DNA of 64,000 bases from Drosophila pseudoobscura (lineage: Eukaryota > Arthropoda > Insecta > Diptera > Drosophilidae): positions 6,138,001-6,202,000 of the forward strand of contig NC_046679.1 of NCBI RefSeq assembly GCF_009870125.1, written 5' to 3'. The notes under the pieces are model-generated. The model had not been told where the DNA came from and made no database searches. It saw only the letters and a program-made list of their open reading frames with translations. Both the position numbers and the translations under genes were made by a program. Positions within the stretch are counted from its first letter, which is position 1. Every line of letters begins with the position of its first letter. Shown piece after piece: positions 26,013 through 37,700 of the stretch.

Positions 26013-28700
26013 GAATGAATGCGCTATTTTGGGGTGAGTTGAGGTGAATATAAGCTCAATACTTTTCAATCCCATGGAGATTGCTGGCTGTTGAAAGTAT
26101 TTCAATAAAAATATTTCCCCTTAGCATACTCCTAGCCATAATCTTTCACTCTCCATTGCTGCCTTTAAATGATATTTTGGTGAAGTTAAGGTTGGGGGAA
26201 GTTTAAATTAATTTTTGTTGATTGCCATTGGACTGACACACGTGCAGGATTTAAATATTCGGCAGGGTCTGCTGTCATAAAAGCGCAAAAGGTGTGTCCA
26301 GGTCGAGTTGGGGCCATCTGTGTCCCTCGTTCCCACAACAATTTATGGGGAGGCCATAAATCCGTGCATCGCCAGCACGCGATCCAACAATAGACAAGGA
26401 CCAGGACCAGGACCATGGCCAGGGCCAGTTGGAAATTGAGTTCTTTGTGCATTTTCTGGCCATAAACTTTCAAATAATGGCCAACAAATAAATTTCGATG
26501 GTGTGGTGTCTGCATCTGTTGTTGCCACAAAATGCTCAACGTTGCATTAATTTAACTTTATTTAAATTAATTATTAATATTTGAGAACTTTTTCTCGAGA
26601 GAAAAATATTAAAATATTCCGCCTAAGAGTATGTGTTCAATTTTGAATATCGTAAGATATCGTTGGCTCCTTTTAAAGTAACTTTTCCAACGTTATTTCT
26701 TGTTTCTTCTTAAGCCATTTAATTACGAGTGTTTTGCATTTATTTTGTCGTGGGCTTAAATGAACTTTTATATACTTCATTTAATCTTAAGTACTAAGCT
26801 CCGAGCTCCAGTCAGGCAAACTAAATTAACTTTGACTATATGATCTTATCTTCCAAATGAAATTGCGGCCCCGGGTCGGCCAGTGTCAGCGATGATAAGG
26901 TCAACTGGACTCGGATCATAATTGAATCGGACGAAATAAGTTATTGAATTGAGCCAAGCGTATGCTTCCGTCAACAAATTATCAGCAACAATAACGAAAC
27001 AACTTATCAAGTGACACAAATCCAGACCAGGAAAAAAGAAAACAGGGGGAAAAAGTAAGGAGGAAATCGACTGTGAGTCCTTTGGGGCCGCCATGGCGAT
27101 GGGGCCTGGCTCAAGGATATCCCCTATCCACGCCATGTTTTCTGTGCTTTTTGTTTTGCCATAAAAGCAAATTGTTTGCCATTTTTGTGGATTGGCTGCT
27201 TGAACGCAAACTCTAACTTCAAATACTTTTGGGCGGCAATTCGTTTTCGTTTTTTTGGCCATTCCAGCAATGGCGTTGGCAGAGAGGAAATGGGTTATTG
27301 AACTGCAAAATGGCCCGGTGGCCAGGTGGCTGACAGCAGGGAGACCGCAGACCGCCAGCCCGTCAGCCCATCAAGGGTCCTGCAAATGGCATGGCAGTGG
27401 CAACGTGCCATTGCCCGGCTCGTTGGCTTGTTCGTTAAACGTGTCACTGCTGGACATCTCCCCCGAGGGGGCGGCTGCGTGTGTGGGTTGGCTTGCAAAA
27501 TTGTTTTCGACTGGAGCTTTTTTTCCCCATTGTTGAGCAAAACACTTGCCTGTCGTGGGACTGTCCCTTGATTGCACTTCGGGCGGCCATAACAATTAGG
27601 CGTAAATTAATGGAATTAACGCATTGCGTAAACTGTCACCGCCACTCGGTTTGGGGCGGACCCCCAATTAAGTGCGTGTGCGTGGGTCTCATGTGTGGAA
27701 GGAGCCAGCCAATGGCCTGCTCGAAAAGGAGTTTCAGTGCTAAACAGGTTCAAGAACTCCCGTTTTCGGGTACACTTAAGTTATCTTAAACTGTTAAATA
27801 ACAACTTGGCAAACTGAAACACTTGGCAAGGCCAGCAGCTGAAGCCTCAAGTAAGCCTTGAACCCACTCCTTCAGATAACATTTCGATACATTGCACGAC
27901 CTGGTCCGGGCTGGTCGAATGGAAAACTTTGCCCGTCCGTACACATCGTTACTGCTGAAAAAGTGTGCAAACAGTTCGCTGAGTTTGCAGCTCTCTAAGC
28001 TGTCTTCAGTTTTTTCTTGTTCATTGTTTGTTGGCCGCTTGCTCGAACATCTACTCCCAGGCTGGGAATGTCTCCCAGTCTGTCAGTCTCCCAGTCTGGC
28101 AGTCTGCCAGTCGTACAGTTGCGGTTGTTGTTGCTCAGATCTCAGAAATACTTATATTTTTATTTCCGCTCCATTTGTCAATCAGCTTTATAGTTTAGCA
28201 AGCTGACTTATTTGTTGCTGGGTTGTTGGTCGTCTTCTTTCGCACTGCGGTTGATGCAAACTTAAAGTTGCCCCAGGGAAGGGGGTAAGAAAAACAAGCA
28301 ACATGAAAAAATATCTTAAAACTGCAGACAGAGGAGTCATGGCTTAAAGAAGAAAACGTCGAGTACCTTTGGCTAAAACGGGGCACATCTGTTGATATTT
28401 GTAGTCTCCCAGTCTCTCAGTTAACACAATCAAATCGATTACAGTATCGACTCCTGTGCTACGGCCTCTGTGTGCTCCATCGATTGTCCCAAAGCAGTGG
28501 CTATTTGCATGCCTTTGGCACCATCGGCTTCTGTATCAACCAAGGCAAACAAAGATCCAAAGACGAAAGCTCTCAGACAGCACTGGCCGGAAAGGATGGG
28601 CCTAGAGCCCAGCAACCGGAACATGGCTCATTTGTGTTTGGCCATCTTTGCTCTGCCATTCGGATGTGAACTTTGCACTTAAATGCCTTTAACGACTACC

Positions 28701-28745
28701 AGGACCTGCTAGGACCTGCTTGGACCTGCTAGGACCTGCTAGGAC
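28701..28745. repeat. 10-bp tandem repeat
   Basis: Four and a half copies of AGGACCTGCT, with one A-to-T change in the third copy. The unit is close to one helical turn. Confidence 0.85.
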
Positions 28746-29900
28746 AGTCCAGTTTACAGCGCTGGGAGACTGCCTAGGTTGTTTGTTCTGTGTTTATGTG
28801 TGGCTGGCATAATGAAATCAGAAACTTTTGTAATTTATGCCATCTACCCAGTTTGTACTTCCATTTGCTAGCCCAATTATCGGCCGCCTTGTTCCCTTCC
28901 CGTCTTCCTGCCCCTGGGCCATGGGCCTGAAAACTTTTTGCCACATTTATGCAAATCTTGCCATGTATACATGTGGAGTCCATGCCATGGCAAAGTTTTC
29001 CAAATACCAAGGTGCACGCTTAAATTGTTTTTCAGTGGGTCCTTACCTGGGGCCAACTTTTGAAACAACTCAACTGTTATCGAAAAGTAAATTCAATTTG
29101 ATTAATTAAATCTGAAAAGCGAATCTTCAGAACAGATAGCTCGTTCAGGTTAATAGCGAAACTCCGCACTGGGTATGGCCCACACACACCCTCCAAAAAC
29201 ATTCAATGGCAACAATGGAAGATACGAATATCTGGCAGATATATTTCCCCCTGCCATCTCAATGTCTGCCTCCGTCTGGCAGTTTTATGGACATTGGTGG
29301 GGGAAGAAGATCTGAAAGTTTAGCTGCCAGTTAATGCGTTTTATCAATTGATTTCCATCAAATAAAACACTTTCTTGTAGCGGAAAGTGAAGCAAATAAA
29401 TTGGATTTCTTGCGGAGCTGTAGGAGCGGGCCTTGGGGGAGCCTCCATCAAAGTTGGTTAGTTAGTACCAGTCTGCCCGGTCCGGTCCGGGCATAAATTA
29501 GTTTCCTGAGTCATTCCATGTGATAGTCTGTTTTATGTGGAAGCATGGGCCGACGCGCAGGGCCGGAAAGAACGCCAGTCCCGCTCCCTAGATTCTTTTT
29601 GTCCACGCTCCGTTCCAGTTATGTTCCCGGCTTTCTCGTTCCTCTATCTGCTGGCCCTAATTCAGTTAGCGAAAGTGCCTCAGGCATTTTAGCTTTTAAT
29701 TTGGCCTTTGTTACGCGCCAGCTTAGCAATTTCTTTATGCTGCAACTCTTTTATCGCACTCACCTCTGCCGGCTCTGGGGCCGGGACTTTGTTGCGCCTC
29801 CAGGGAAGTACTTCCGCTTAATTAAAACGATGGCTGTTCTGGCTATGGCCCCCCGGAAGAAACAGAGACACTCGCACTTTAAGTTGCCGAATAAATTAAA

Positions 29901-30812
29901 CATCATTTATTTTTCGTAGCACACAAAACGTTTAACTTGAGAATCGTATATTTTGGGTAATACATATGTACTATGCCTTTATCTATATATATTATTTCGG
30001 GCATGCCAGGGTTCGTTTATTGCATTGATTATGTATTCGGGACACACAGATATTTATCGGAATAAGCTCTTCGAGCTGAGAGTACAACATTAACACTTGA
30101 CTATTTATGAATTTAGCTGTATGTTCTTTTTTTTTGCTTCTTGTTTTGCTTTAGCACGGGGTAATGTTTTTTATTTGCCAGTAGCAACAATTTGGTTTCT
30201 TGGCTTACGAGTATCATACATTATACAATTATTCATACGGAAGTTTAAAGGTACAACTCTCAAACGACAGCGATATCCATATCCTAGCTAAACTATGTAC
30301 AGACATATCGCCGCTTTGGCCATCTTAGGCTAACGTTTAGTCGATAAAGGGTATTCACAGGATGTCTATGTACAATGGTGGGTAATACGAGTAGTATAGG
30401 CTGGCTGCTGCTCCAAAGCCTGTTCCATCCATGTCAAAGGAAGGTTGAAGTCATGGCACATACCTCTTCTAGTGGTATGATTTCGAAGTGAAAAAACTAT
30501 TACCTATGCTATCCCGGCTTAGACCCTCGCATCGCTGTACTCGATGCGAACCATGCGCCTTGGTCGCTGCCCGGGCCTCGAAACCGCACCAGTTCCCAGT
30601 CCACGCAGCGCCAGCAGCTCTCGTGGCTACAACTGGGTCCGTTTGGGCCCGCTCCCTGCCGAGGTTGAGGCATCGCCGGAGGGCTCCACGTAGGAGTAGC
30701 AGGCCGTTTCCATGACCAGCGGATGGCAAATCTCGTAGACGGGCACCTTGAGGCTCGTCTTCCGTAACCCACCCAAGCTGCTCTGCGAGCTTGAGCTGGG
30801 CCCAAACGAACG
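29901..30812 (-). other. Probable 3' UTR of the distal Oamb isoform
   Basis: Lies downstream of the distal terminal exon's stop codon. Minus-strand AATAAA signals (TTTATT on the plus strand near 29905 and 30016) are suitable cleavage signals. The GC content stays high for about 350 nt past the stop and then falls, which fits a UTR or remnant coding-like sequence next to the exon. Confidence 0.4.
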
Positions 30813-31735
30813 TCACCTGGGGTCGTTGCTCATCTCGGAGTGGTGCAGCTCGCTCTCGTCCCCAAAGCTGTGGGCCGCCGCGCTGGGCGTGATGCTGGGT
30901 GTCCGTGCCCGGATCCGGATGGCGGACATGTCGGAGCCGCGACGAGAGCTCTTCAGCGAGACACTCTGGCGGGAGCAGAAGCAGCGACAGATGATGCGCT
31001 TGAAGGCGAAGCGGAAGTCTTTGGAGAACAAGGCGTAGATCATGGGATTCACCGCCGAATTGCAGTAGCCCAGCCAGAAGAGAACCGAGAAGAGCAGCGG
31101 GTCGACGCAGTCCTGGCAGAAGGGCCGAATGATGTACATCGTGAAGAACGGGCACCAGCAGAAGATGAACATGCCCACGATGATGGCCAGCGTCTTGGCC
31201 GCCTTGGTCTCCATGCGGAAGCGCTTCACCTGGGCCTTGATGTTCCGCCGACCCATCTTCTTATTGGCCGGACGGGAGTGTCCAGACCCTCCGCCTCCTT
31301 CGCTGGTGTTGCTCTGACGCCTGCCCAGTTCGGGCAGGGCCTTGCCCACCTGCAGATAGCAGGAGCTGCCACCTGCATGCTGCTGCCTGTACAGCTGCGA
31401 CTCCGTGGACTCGCGTCCACTCGATCCGTTGTAGTGGACGGCGAAGAGAGCGTTGCCCGAGGATCGCCTGTCACGGCCGGAGTCTCCGTGGGTCAGCTCG
31501 TGGATGTTCTCGGTGGATGGATAGGACACGGAGATCTTGATCTTGTCGTGGTGGTGGTGAAGGCGGCGCGTGGCATACTTGGACAGTCGCTCTGGCGAGG
31601 GTGTGCCCAGGGTAGTGGTGGTGCTCTGGGTGCTCCCGTTGCTGTGCATGGAGTCGTGCTGGTTGGAGCCCCTTCCCCGGTGTATGCGAAGTGTCAGGCG
31701 CTGCTCCTCGAAGCGTGATCCGATGCCCTTGGAGC
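30813..31735 (-). CDS. Oamb: Oamb distal alternative terminal coding exon
   Basis: The acceptor CGTTCGAACAG|GC joins in phase 1 to the exon at 39.46-39.95 kb, giving TTKG-SKGIG. It encodes a long third intracellular loop (with HHHHDK and Ser/Thr-rich stretches), a basic [20 protein letters not shown] segment leading into TM6, TM6 with FCWCPFF, TM7 with [13 protein letters not shown], a Cys-rich palmitoylation-like CRCFC, and a tail ending MSNDPR. The TGA stop sits in CCCAG|GTGACG, which resembles a splice donor, so a further C-terminal extension by splicing cannot be excluded. Relative to the proximal exon, the TM6-TM7 core is highly similar and the loop and tail are very different. Confidence 0.9.
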
Positions 31736-34700
31736 CTGTTCGAACGGAAAACAGGAATAGATAAAGAGACATATAAGTATGAATAAATTTATCATTAGGA
31801 GGGTGTTGTATTTTTTGCTACCCCTCACATATTCAATATCGCTCATACGCCCCGTGTCACGTCCTGCACGCACTTCTCGTCGAAGGCGTCGAGCGTCGGG
31901 TGTCAGGCCTGGCGTTCTGCCAAAGGGGCAGCCAGCCATTGCCATCCAGCCTGCACTTTAGCAAATTAAACGCGTAATTATGCAAATGTTTTCCCATAAA
32001 CGCGACAAGCACTCAACGATGTTGTACGAGTAGTGCCGTCTCCCCACGAACCCCTGGTATCCTGGCAAGACATGTAGCCGCCTTTAAGCCGCCTTCAAAG
32101 TGAACTTTATTTCATTAACACACACACACACACACAGCCATTTGCATAATCATCGCACCCCCAGTGCACCATATGCCTCAGCCATCGCTTGCTCTGCATT
32201 TATTACTCATACGCACGTTTAACTGCTGAATACATTTTCATTACGAGTACTCGACCGGCGACAAGTAATGAATAATCAGAGATTCTCCCCCTCCCATTCC
32301 CTACTCCTGATTGTGCTGTTGCTCCTGCCTTGGCTTTTGAAGAATTAAAAGCAGCTTTATTGTTCAGCGATAGCTCTAAGCCCACTTCTTGCTCTTAGCC
32401 AATCTGTCAGCTTATGGCCCGAGGTACTCTTCGAGCAATTTAATATCGAATCTCTTGACCCGATGCTGTCCAGTGGACAAGACGGAGTGTCATTGATGGC
32501 GAAGAGCACCAGACCATATGGGTCAAAGGAAACCGAGCCCACTCATGTGTGTTGCGAGGAGGGAAAGCGTTAAATGAAAATTCTCTACACTACGTTTAAA
32601 GCCGGTAGAATGAAGAACCAAGCTTGAACGGCTATGTGCTTAAAAATCTAATTCATTTTTGTGTGTGTTCCCAGTCGATGCTGGTAGGAGACTAACAAGT
32701 CCCTCTGCAGATAGCAGCTTGACTGTGTATTGAGAGGGTATTTCATCTTTGGTGTGGTGTATGGTGGCTTCACTTCTCTTTTGATGATTCGGAATGTCTT
32801 TGGTCGCGGGCCTCAGGGCCTCAGGCCTTCCCTCACAGACCGGCTGTCGCTACCTTGATAGACCCGGCATTTTGCCAATTTCTGGTCATTTCGTTGTCGG
32901 CACTTGTTCTTGGCTTTTGTATTCTTTATTTGTATTTAGTTCGATTTGTTTTTCTCTGCTGTCGTTTTTATTGCAACTGCAGTTGACTTACACACACACA
33001 GCTGCTATACACACACACATACACATATGCCTATATATATATATATATATCTTTTATGTAACTAATTTGATGAGAGTTTTGTCCTTGCGCCTAACACATG
33101 TACACAACAGAACTGAAAACAATGGGCTGCTTATGGCTAGTCGGCTTTTATCGTGTATCTTGTATCTTGTGCCTCATACGAATAGTTATAAGTAGTTATG
33201 TATCTGTACGAGTATCTCATATAGTAAGTAGTTTAACATAGTCTTAGATCTAGGTAAATACATGAAAATTATTGCCATACAGTTACAACGTCGTTCAATG
33301 CGAATACTGACAATTTGTATAGTGGGATGCTGGCGGGATACTGCTGCTCGCGACGTTTACAAAAGTCGAAAAGTATCAAAAATCGAAATGCATTGCCCCT
33401 TCAGAGAACGCGCCCCTTGCAGAAGCCGCCGCGCCGTATCCGCCGGGTGCTGCCAGACCCCTCGTCCCCTAGCCCCACATCGCTGGAGTCCTGCGGCAGC
33501 GAGGATGTGCGCTGAAGCGGACCCGGACCCGGTCCCGAGCTCGTCTCATAGCTACCGATTAGTCAGCTGAAGTCCACGGCATCGCCATCGTCCGAGCAGC
33601 CGGAAATGGTCTTGTGGAATGTGGCTGGAGCCATCAGAGCTCTGGCGGCGATCATCTGGAAGTTCTCCGAGGCCCGGAAGCCACTCCTCGTGCACACGCA
33701 GCGACAGACGATGCGCTTGAAGGCGATGCGGAACTCGTGCGAGAAGAGCGCATAGATCACCGGATTGATTGCCGAATTGCAGTAGCCCAGCCAGAAGAGC
33801 ACCGAGAAGACCGTCGGCTGGATGCAGCTCTCGCAGAAGGCCCGTATCAGATACATCGTGAAGAAGGGCAGCCAGCAGACGATGAAGCCACCCACGATGA
33901 TGGCGAGCGTTTTGGCCGCCTTGGTCTCCATGCGGAAACGCTTCACCTGGAACTTTGCACTGCGCTTGCCCGCCCGCTTCTTGGCTGCCGTCGAAGCAGC
34001 CGCATTACCGCTCTCCAAGTCCGTGGCCGACTGGGCCGTGCTGTCCAGATTGAAGGTGGTTTCCCCAATGTCGAAGAGGCTGGTCTTGAAGGAGGCCCGT
34101 CGCCCGTTGGAGCTGCTGATGACCGCAAAGTGGGGTGAGTGTGGTGGCTGCTGGCCTGACGTTCTCTGTGCTTCCAAGACGTTCTCCGACGAGGGGAAGG
34201 ACACCTTGATGGCCACCTTCTCGGGTCGCTGGCGACTGACACGCATCGAGGTGGCTCGCTTGGGCGTGCCCGTCTGCGGTATGGACTGATGATGATCCTC
34301 GCCAGCTCCTCCTCCGCCTCCGCCACCTAATCCGTTGCTGTTCACGCTCAGAGTCGAGGACATGGAGTGCACGGAGAGCGGGGTGCGTTGCGGTGTGCTG
34401 CAAGGACGTCCCCGGTGGATCCGCAGTATCAGTTGCGACTCGTCGACGCGATTGTTACCCGACTCCCGGGGACTGCCTGCAATTAGTGAGTGGAGGGGGA
34501 GTTTTTGTCGGCAGTCGAAACGAATAATGTCTTTCGCGATGAGACCACATGTGAAACGGGGGGTGTATCATAGTTATTTCGGGGTGTTTGTGTTTGGTGT
34601 AAGAGGAACACGGATTAAAACATTCATTTTGTATAGTACATGTGGGACATGTGGTAGTATAATGAACGAACTGTTGCTGTTGTTTGTTTTTGCTGTTTTG

Positions 34701-37700
34701 TGGTTGTGGTTATTGTTTGAGTTAGATACATTCACAAAAACATTATAGTAGATGCAAGAAACATTTCTTCTTGGTTAAAATTGCTGGAGACTGACACTTC
34801 ACAGAGAGAGAGAGAGCGGATAACTAACTACAAACTGTTACATTGAAATATTAAAGATATTTAAGGTGGAATAACTTAGTTGATTATTGTAAGGTTTGTT
34901 CTACGTTCATCAATACATATATATTTATAGAGAAAAGGGTCTCATTCCATTATAAAAAACGCTAGTAATAGTACAATAGTAAAAAGTACAAATATTGCAA
35001 TTCATTAAATGTATTTTGTTTGTTCTCTTTTGTTTGCTCAAATGATTATAGATTTTCGAATTTCCACAGTAATTAATTGCTATTAAAAACTTTGTTAATT
35101 TGTTTTGGGGTTTATTTATATGCTGGTTCTGTTTTCTTTGGGGAGTTATTTGTTTTCTTTTTTGTACGTGTTGGAATCGAGGGTATTTGCTCAGCCCCGA
35201 GCGCAGGGATTGTTTGGTCTAATTTTATTTATTAATCGAGGGTCGTCAAGCAGGAAGGGTCATTAAAAAGGGATCTACAAATTATACAGCATTGCGAAAT
35301 GTATCCGACTGAAATGATATGGATAATGAACGCAGCCTTGGTAGAAATCTGATATATTTCCGTATGAAATGCGTCCGATTTTAATTACGAGAGGCTTTTC
35401 ATTTATTGGTAATTCCCGACTGATTGCCAGCTTTAATTCCTGAAGGCCTCGTTGCATAAATAAACATTTTCTGCAGCACAGCAGTGTGTGTATGTTTAAA
35501 CAACAGAGTGCCTCTGAGTATTATCTTAATTTAAGGCGGAACGTGCAACATTTCAATTTGCATAAACCCCATTAAACTTATTGAAAGAAAATTGTGTTTG
35601 CCCATGAATATAGGCAAACGAGTGGCAGAGACTGAGGCTGAGGATAGCAAACAAGAAGTCCGGCCAGCAGCATATGTGTATAAAAAAGGATACACTATTG
35701 ATTTCCCTTCATCCATATGCCCCCTAAAAAATGGAAGTTAAACAAACAATTTGTATACACATGAGGAATATATAAAAAAAAAAGATAATACCGCTCTATC
35801 CCAATGTATGTAAATACAGCCAGATATGAAAGCTCAATCCGAGCAAACGGTCTCTAGTCCTGCGCGTGGGTGTGTGTGGGTTTGGGTGGGCAAGGACTGT
35901 GTCCATGGCCCGTGGACATGCCACATCCTGGGGCGTTGTTGATTTAAATAAATGTATATTACTTTTGTTTTCTACTTAGGTTCATTCCGGCATACGAGCA
36001 TAGATCCTGTTGACACACAGATACTCGTTGGCCTGGGCGTACCTGGGATTATCCTTTTTTCCCTTTGATTCAAATTGCTTGTTTATCAGCTTTCAGCCAT
36101 TAATTTGACATTTATAATTCAGAGACCTGGCATTTATTTAAAGTGCATTTAATGATACATGAATAGTTTGTAATTTGAATGAACATTGAATGAACGGCAA
36201 TTAGCCGTAACGAAAAATCCGGGCCACCTCTTGTGGATCTGCACGAGTGTGGGTCTGATTGTCATATGCTTTTGACCTTTGAACGACGCCTCGCCGCGGC
36301 TGCAAGTCAAGGCGAGGTACTGCCACTGCCACGGGCAGCTCTCACGAAAGTTCCTCTTGTTCCGTTCTGCTCTTGACACAGGGCCAGGGCCACACTTCTA
36401 AAATTTCTAAACCGTAACAATAACAGCGCCCAGACCTACCGCCCGCTTGGCTCTGGCATCGGGTGCATTGTAGTGGTCGACACACCATGAACCTCGTCAA
36501 GTTTTTGAACTTGAAACTTGATTACCTTCAAAAGCCACTAAACAGGCGTGTGGAATGGGTGGGACACATCCAAAAAAAAAACAGAAAAAATACAGAAAAA
36601 AACTGAGCAAAAAGCATCAGCAACACCCGCATTGTGTCACGGAAGGTTTTTAGACTTTTTCCGTTGCGTTCTGCCGGGAACGTTGCGGCAAGACACGCAC
36701 GGACAAGTGGCCCACACCCACACACACACACACACAGAGAACTATAGCCAGCTTTCTCCCATTTGGCTCACAGCAGTACATATGTATGTATGCGTGTGAC
36801 GGAGTGTAGACAAAGCATATTTCAAGGCTGCCACACGCTGATTTTTTGACTGTGTCAGTAAGTGGTTGTGTGTGGGTGTGAGTGTGGGGCAAATCTGGCG
36901 CCAACTAACGACACGACAGTTGCAAAACAAAAACAGCTCAGCGGCTAGCAGAGAGCAGCCATGCTGGCATCAGCCGTAGACTCAAGAAGCTGGCCCCCAA
37001 AATGCATTTGTATACCCTTGAAGAGGGTATTTCTAAATTGGTCAGAGGGTTCTAGTGCACAAAAGGAAGGATTTTCCTGCTCAGGTCCTGTCTGAAGGTC
37101 TGATTGGATTTAGTCCTGCCATATGTCCTTCTGTTTTGGTGCTTTCCAAATGCTATTTTGGTTCCTGAAACACCAAAATCGGACCTCTTGTCATGTCTTA
37201 AAAAGTAAATCAAAGTAAAGTAAATGTATATAAACTTCGGCGTGGGCGTGCCTGACTAGTTTCTCTTATTTTTGTCGTCAGAAGGAGGATCAACGTGGGT
37301 TCAATATGGCCACAATGTAAGCCATCACTGTTTAAGTGCTGTCTTAACTCAAGCTTAGCGCCATTTTGAACAGAAATCGCCAAGGACTTTAAAAGCAAGC
37401 AAACGGCAGAAACATGTAAGAAGTTCACTGGTGAAAATATGAACTAAAAACAGGTTTATAAAGCAAAGTACTAACAGGTAATTATGGCCATATTATGGCT
37501 AAGTTAAAGGCATTTCAGCGTCAACTAGCCAACACCCACAAAATGAGTATACGATAAATGGATTTTGGTTGGGTTTCCGGAACCAATCAATTAGATAGAA
37601 CATTGACTTCCACGAGAAACGTGCACGAAGGCCGGCTATTGATTTTCGTTATGAAGTCAGTTAGTCACTCGTTAGGTGGGCTGACTAACTAGCCAGCCTG

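Larger units (their letters stand above)
19480..29900. other. Long region without a supportable gene
   Basis: No open frame here has recognisable domains or a splice structure. The longest (176 codons near 25.0-25.5 kb) has random-looking composition. A consensus TATA box occurs near 21150 on the plus strand without a convincing downstream reading frame. The stretch probably holds regulatory DNA for the flanking genes. Confidence 0.5.
31736..33562 (-). other. 3' UTR of the proximal isoform and intron of the distal one
   Basis: Between the two terminal exons. It contains several minus-strand AATAAA signals (TTTATT on the plus strand at about 32198, 32356, 32925 and 32968), CA and TA microsatellites, and three TACGAGTA motifs. 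No coding sequence is visible. The exact cleavage site cannot be chosen by eye. Confidence 0.5.

Noticed and set aside
30840..31718. 292-codon plus-strand open frame antisense to the distal Oamb exon
   Set aside because: Shadow of GC-rich receptor coding sequence; no recognisable protein.
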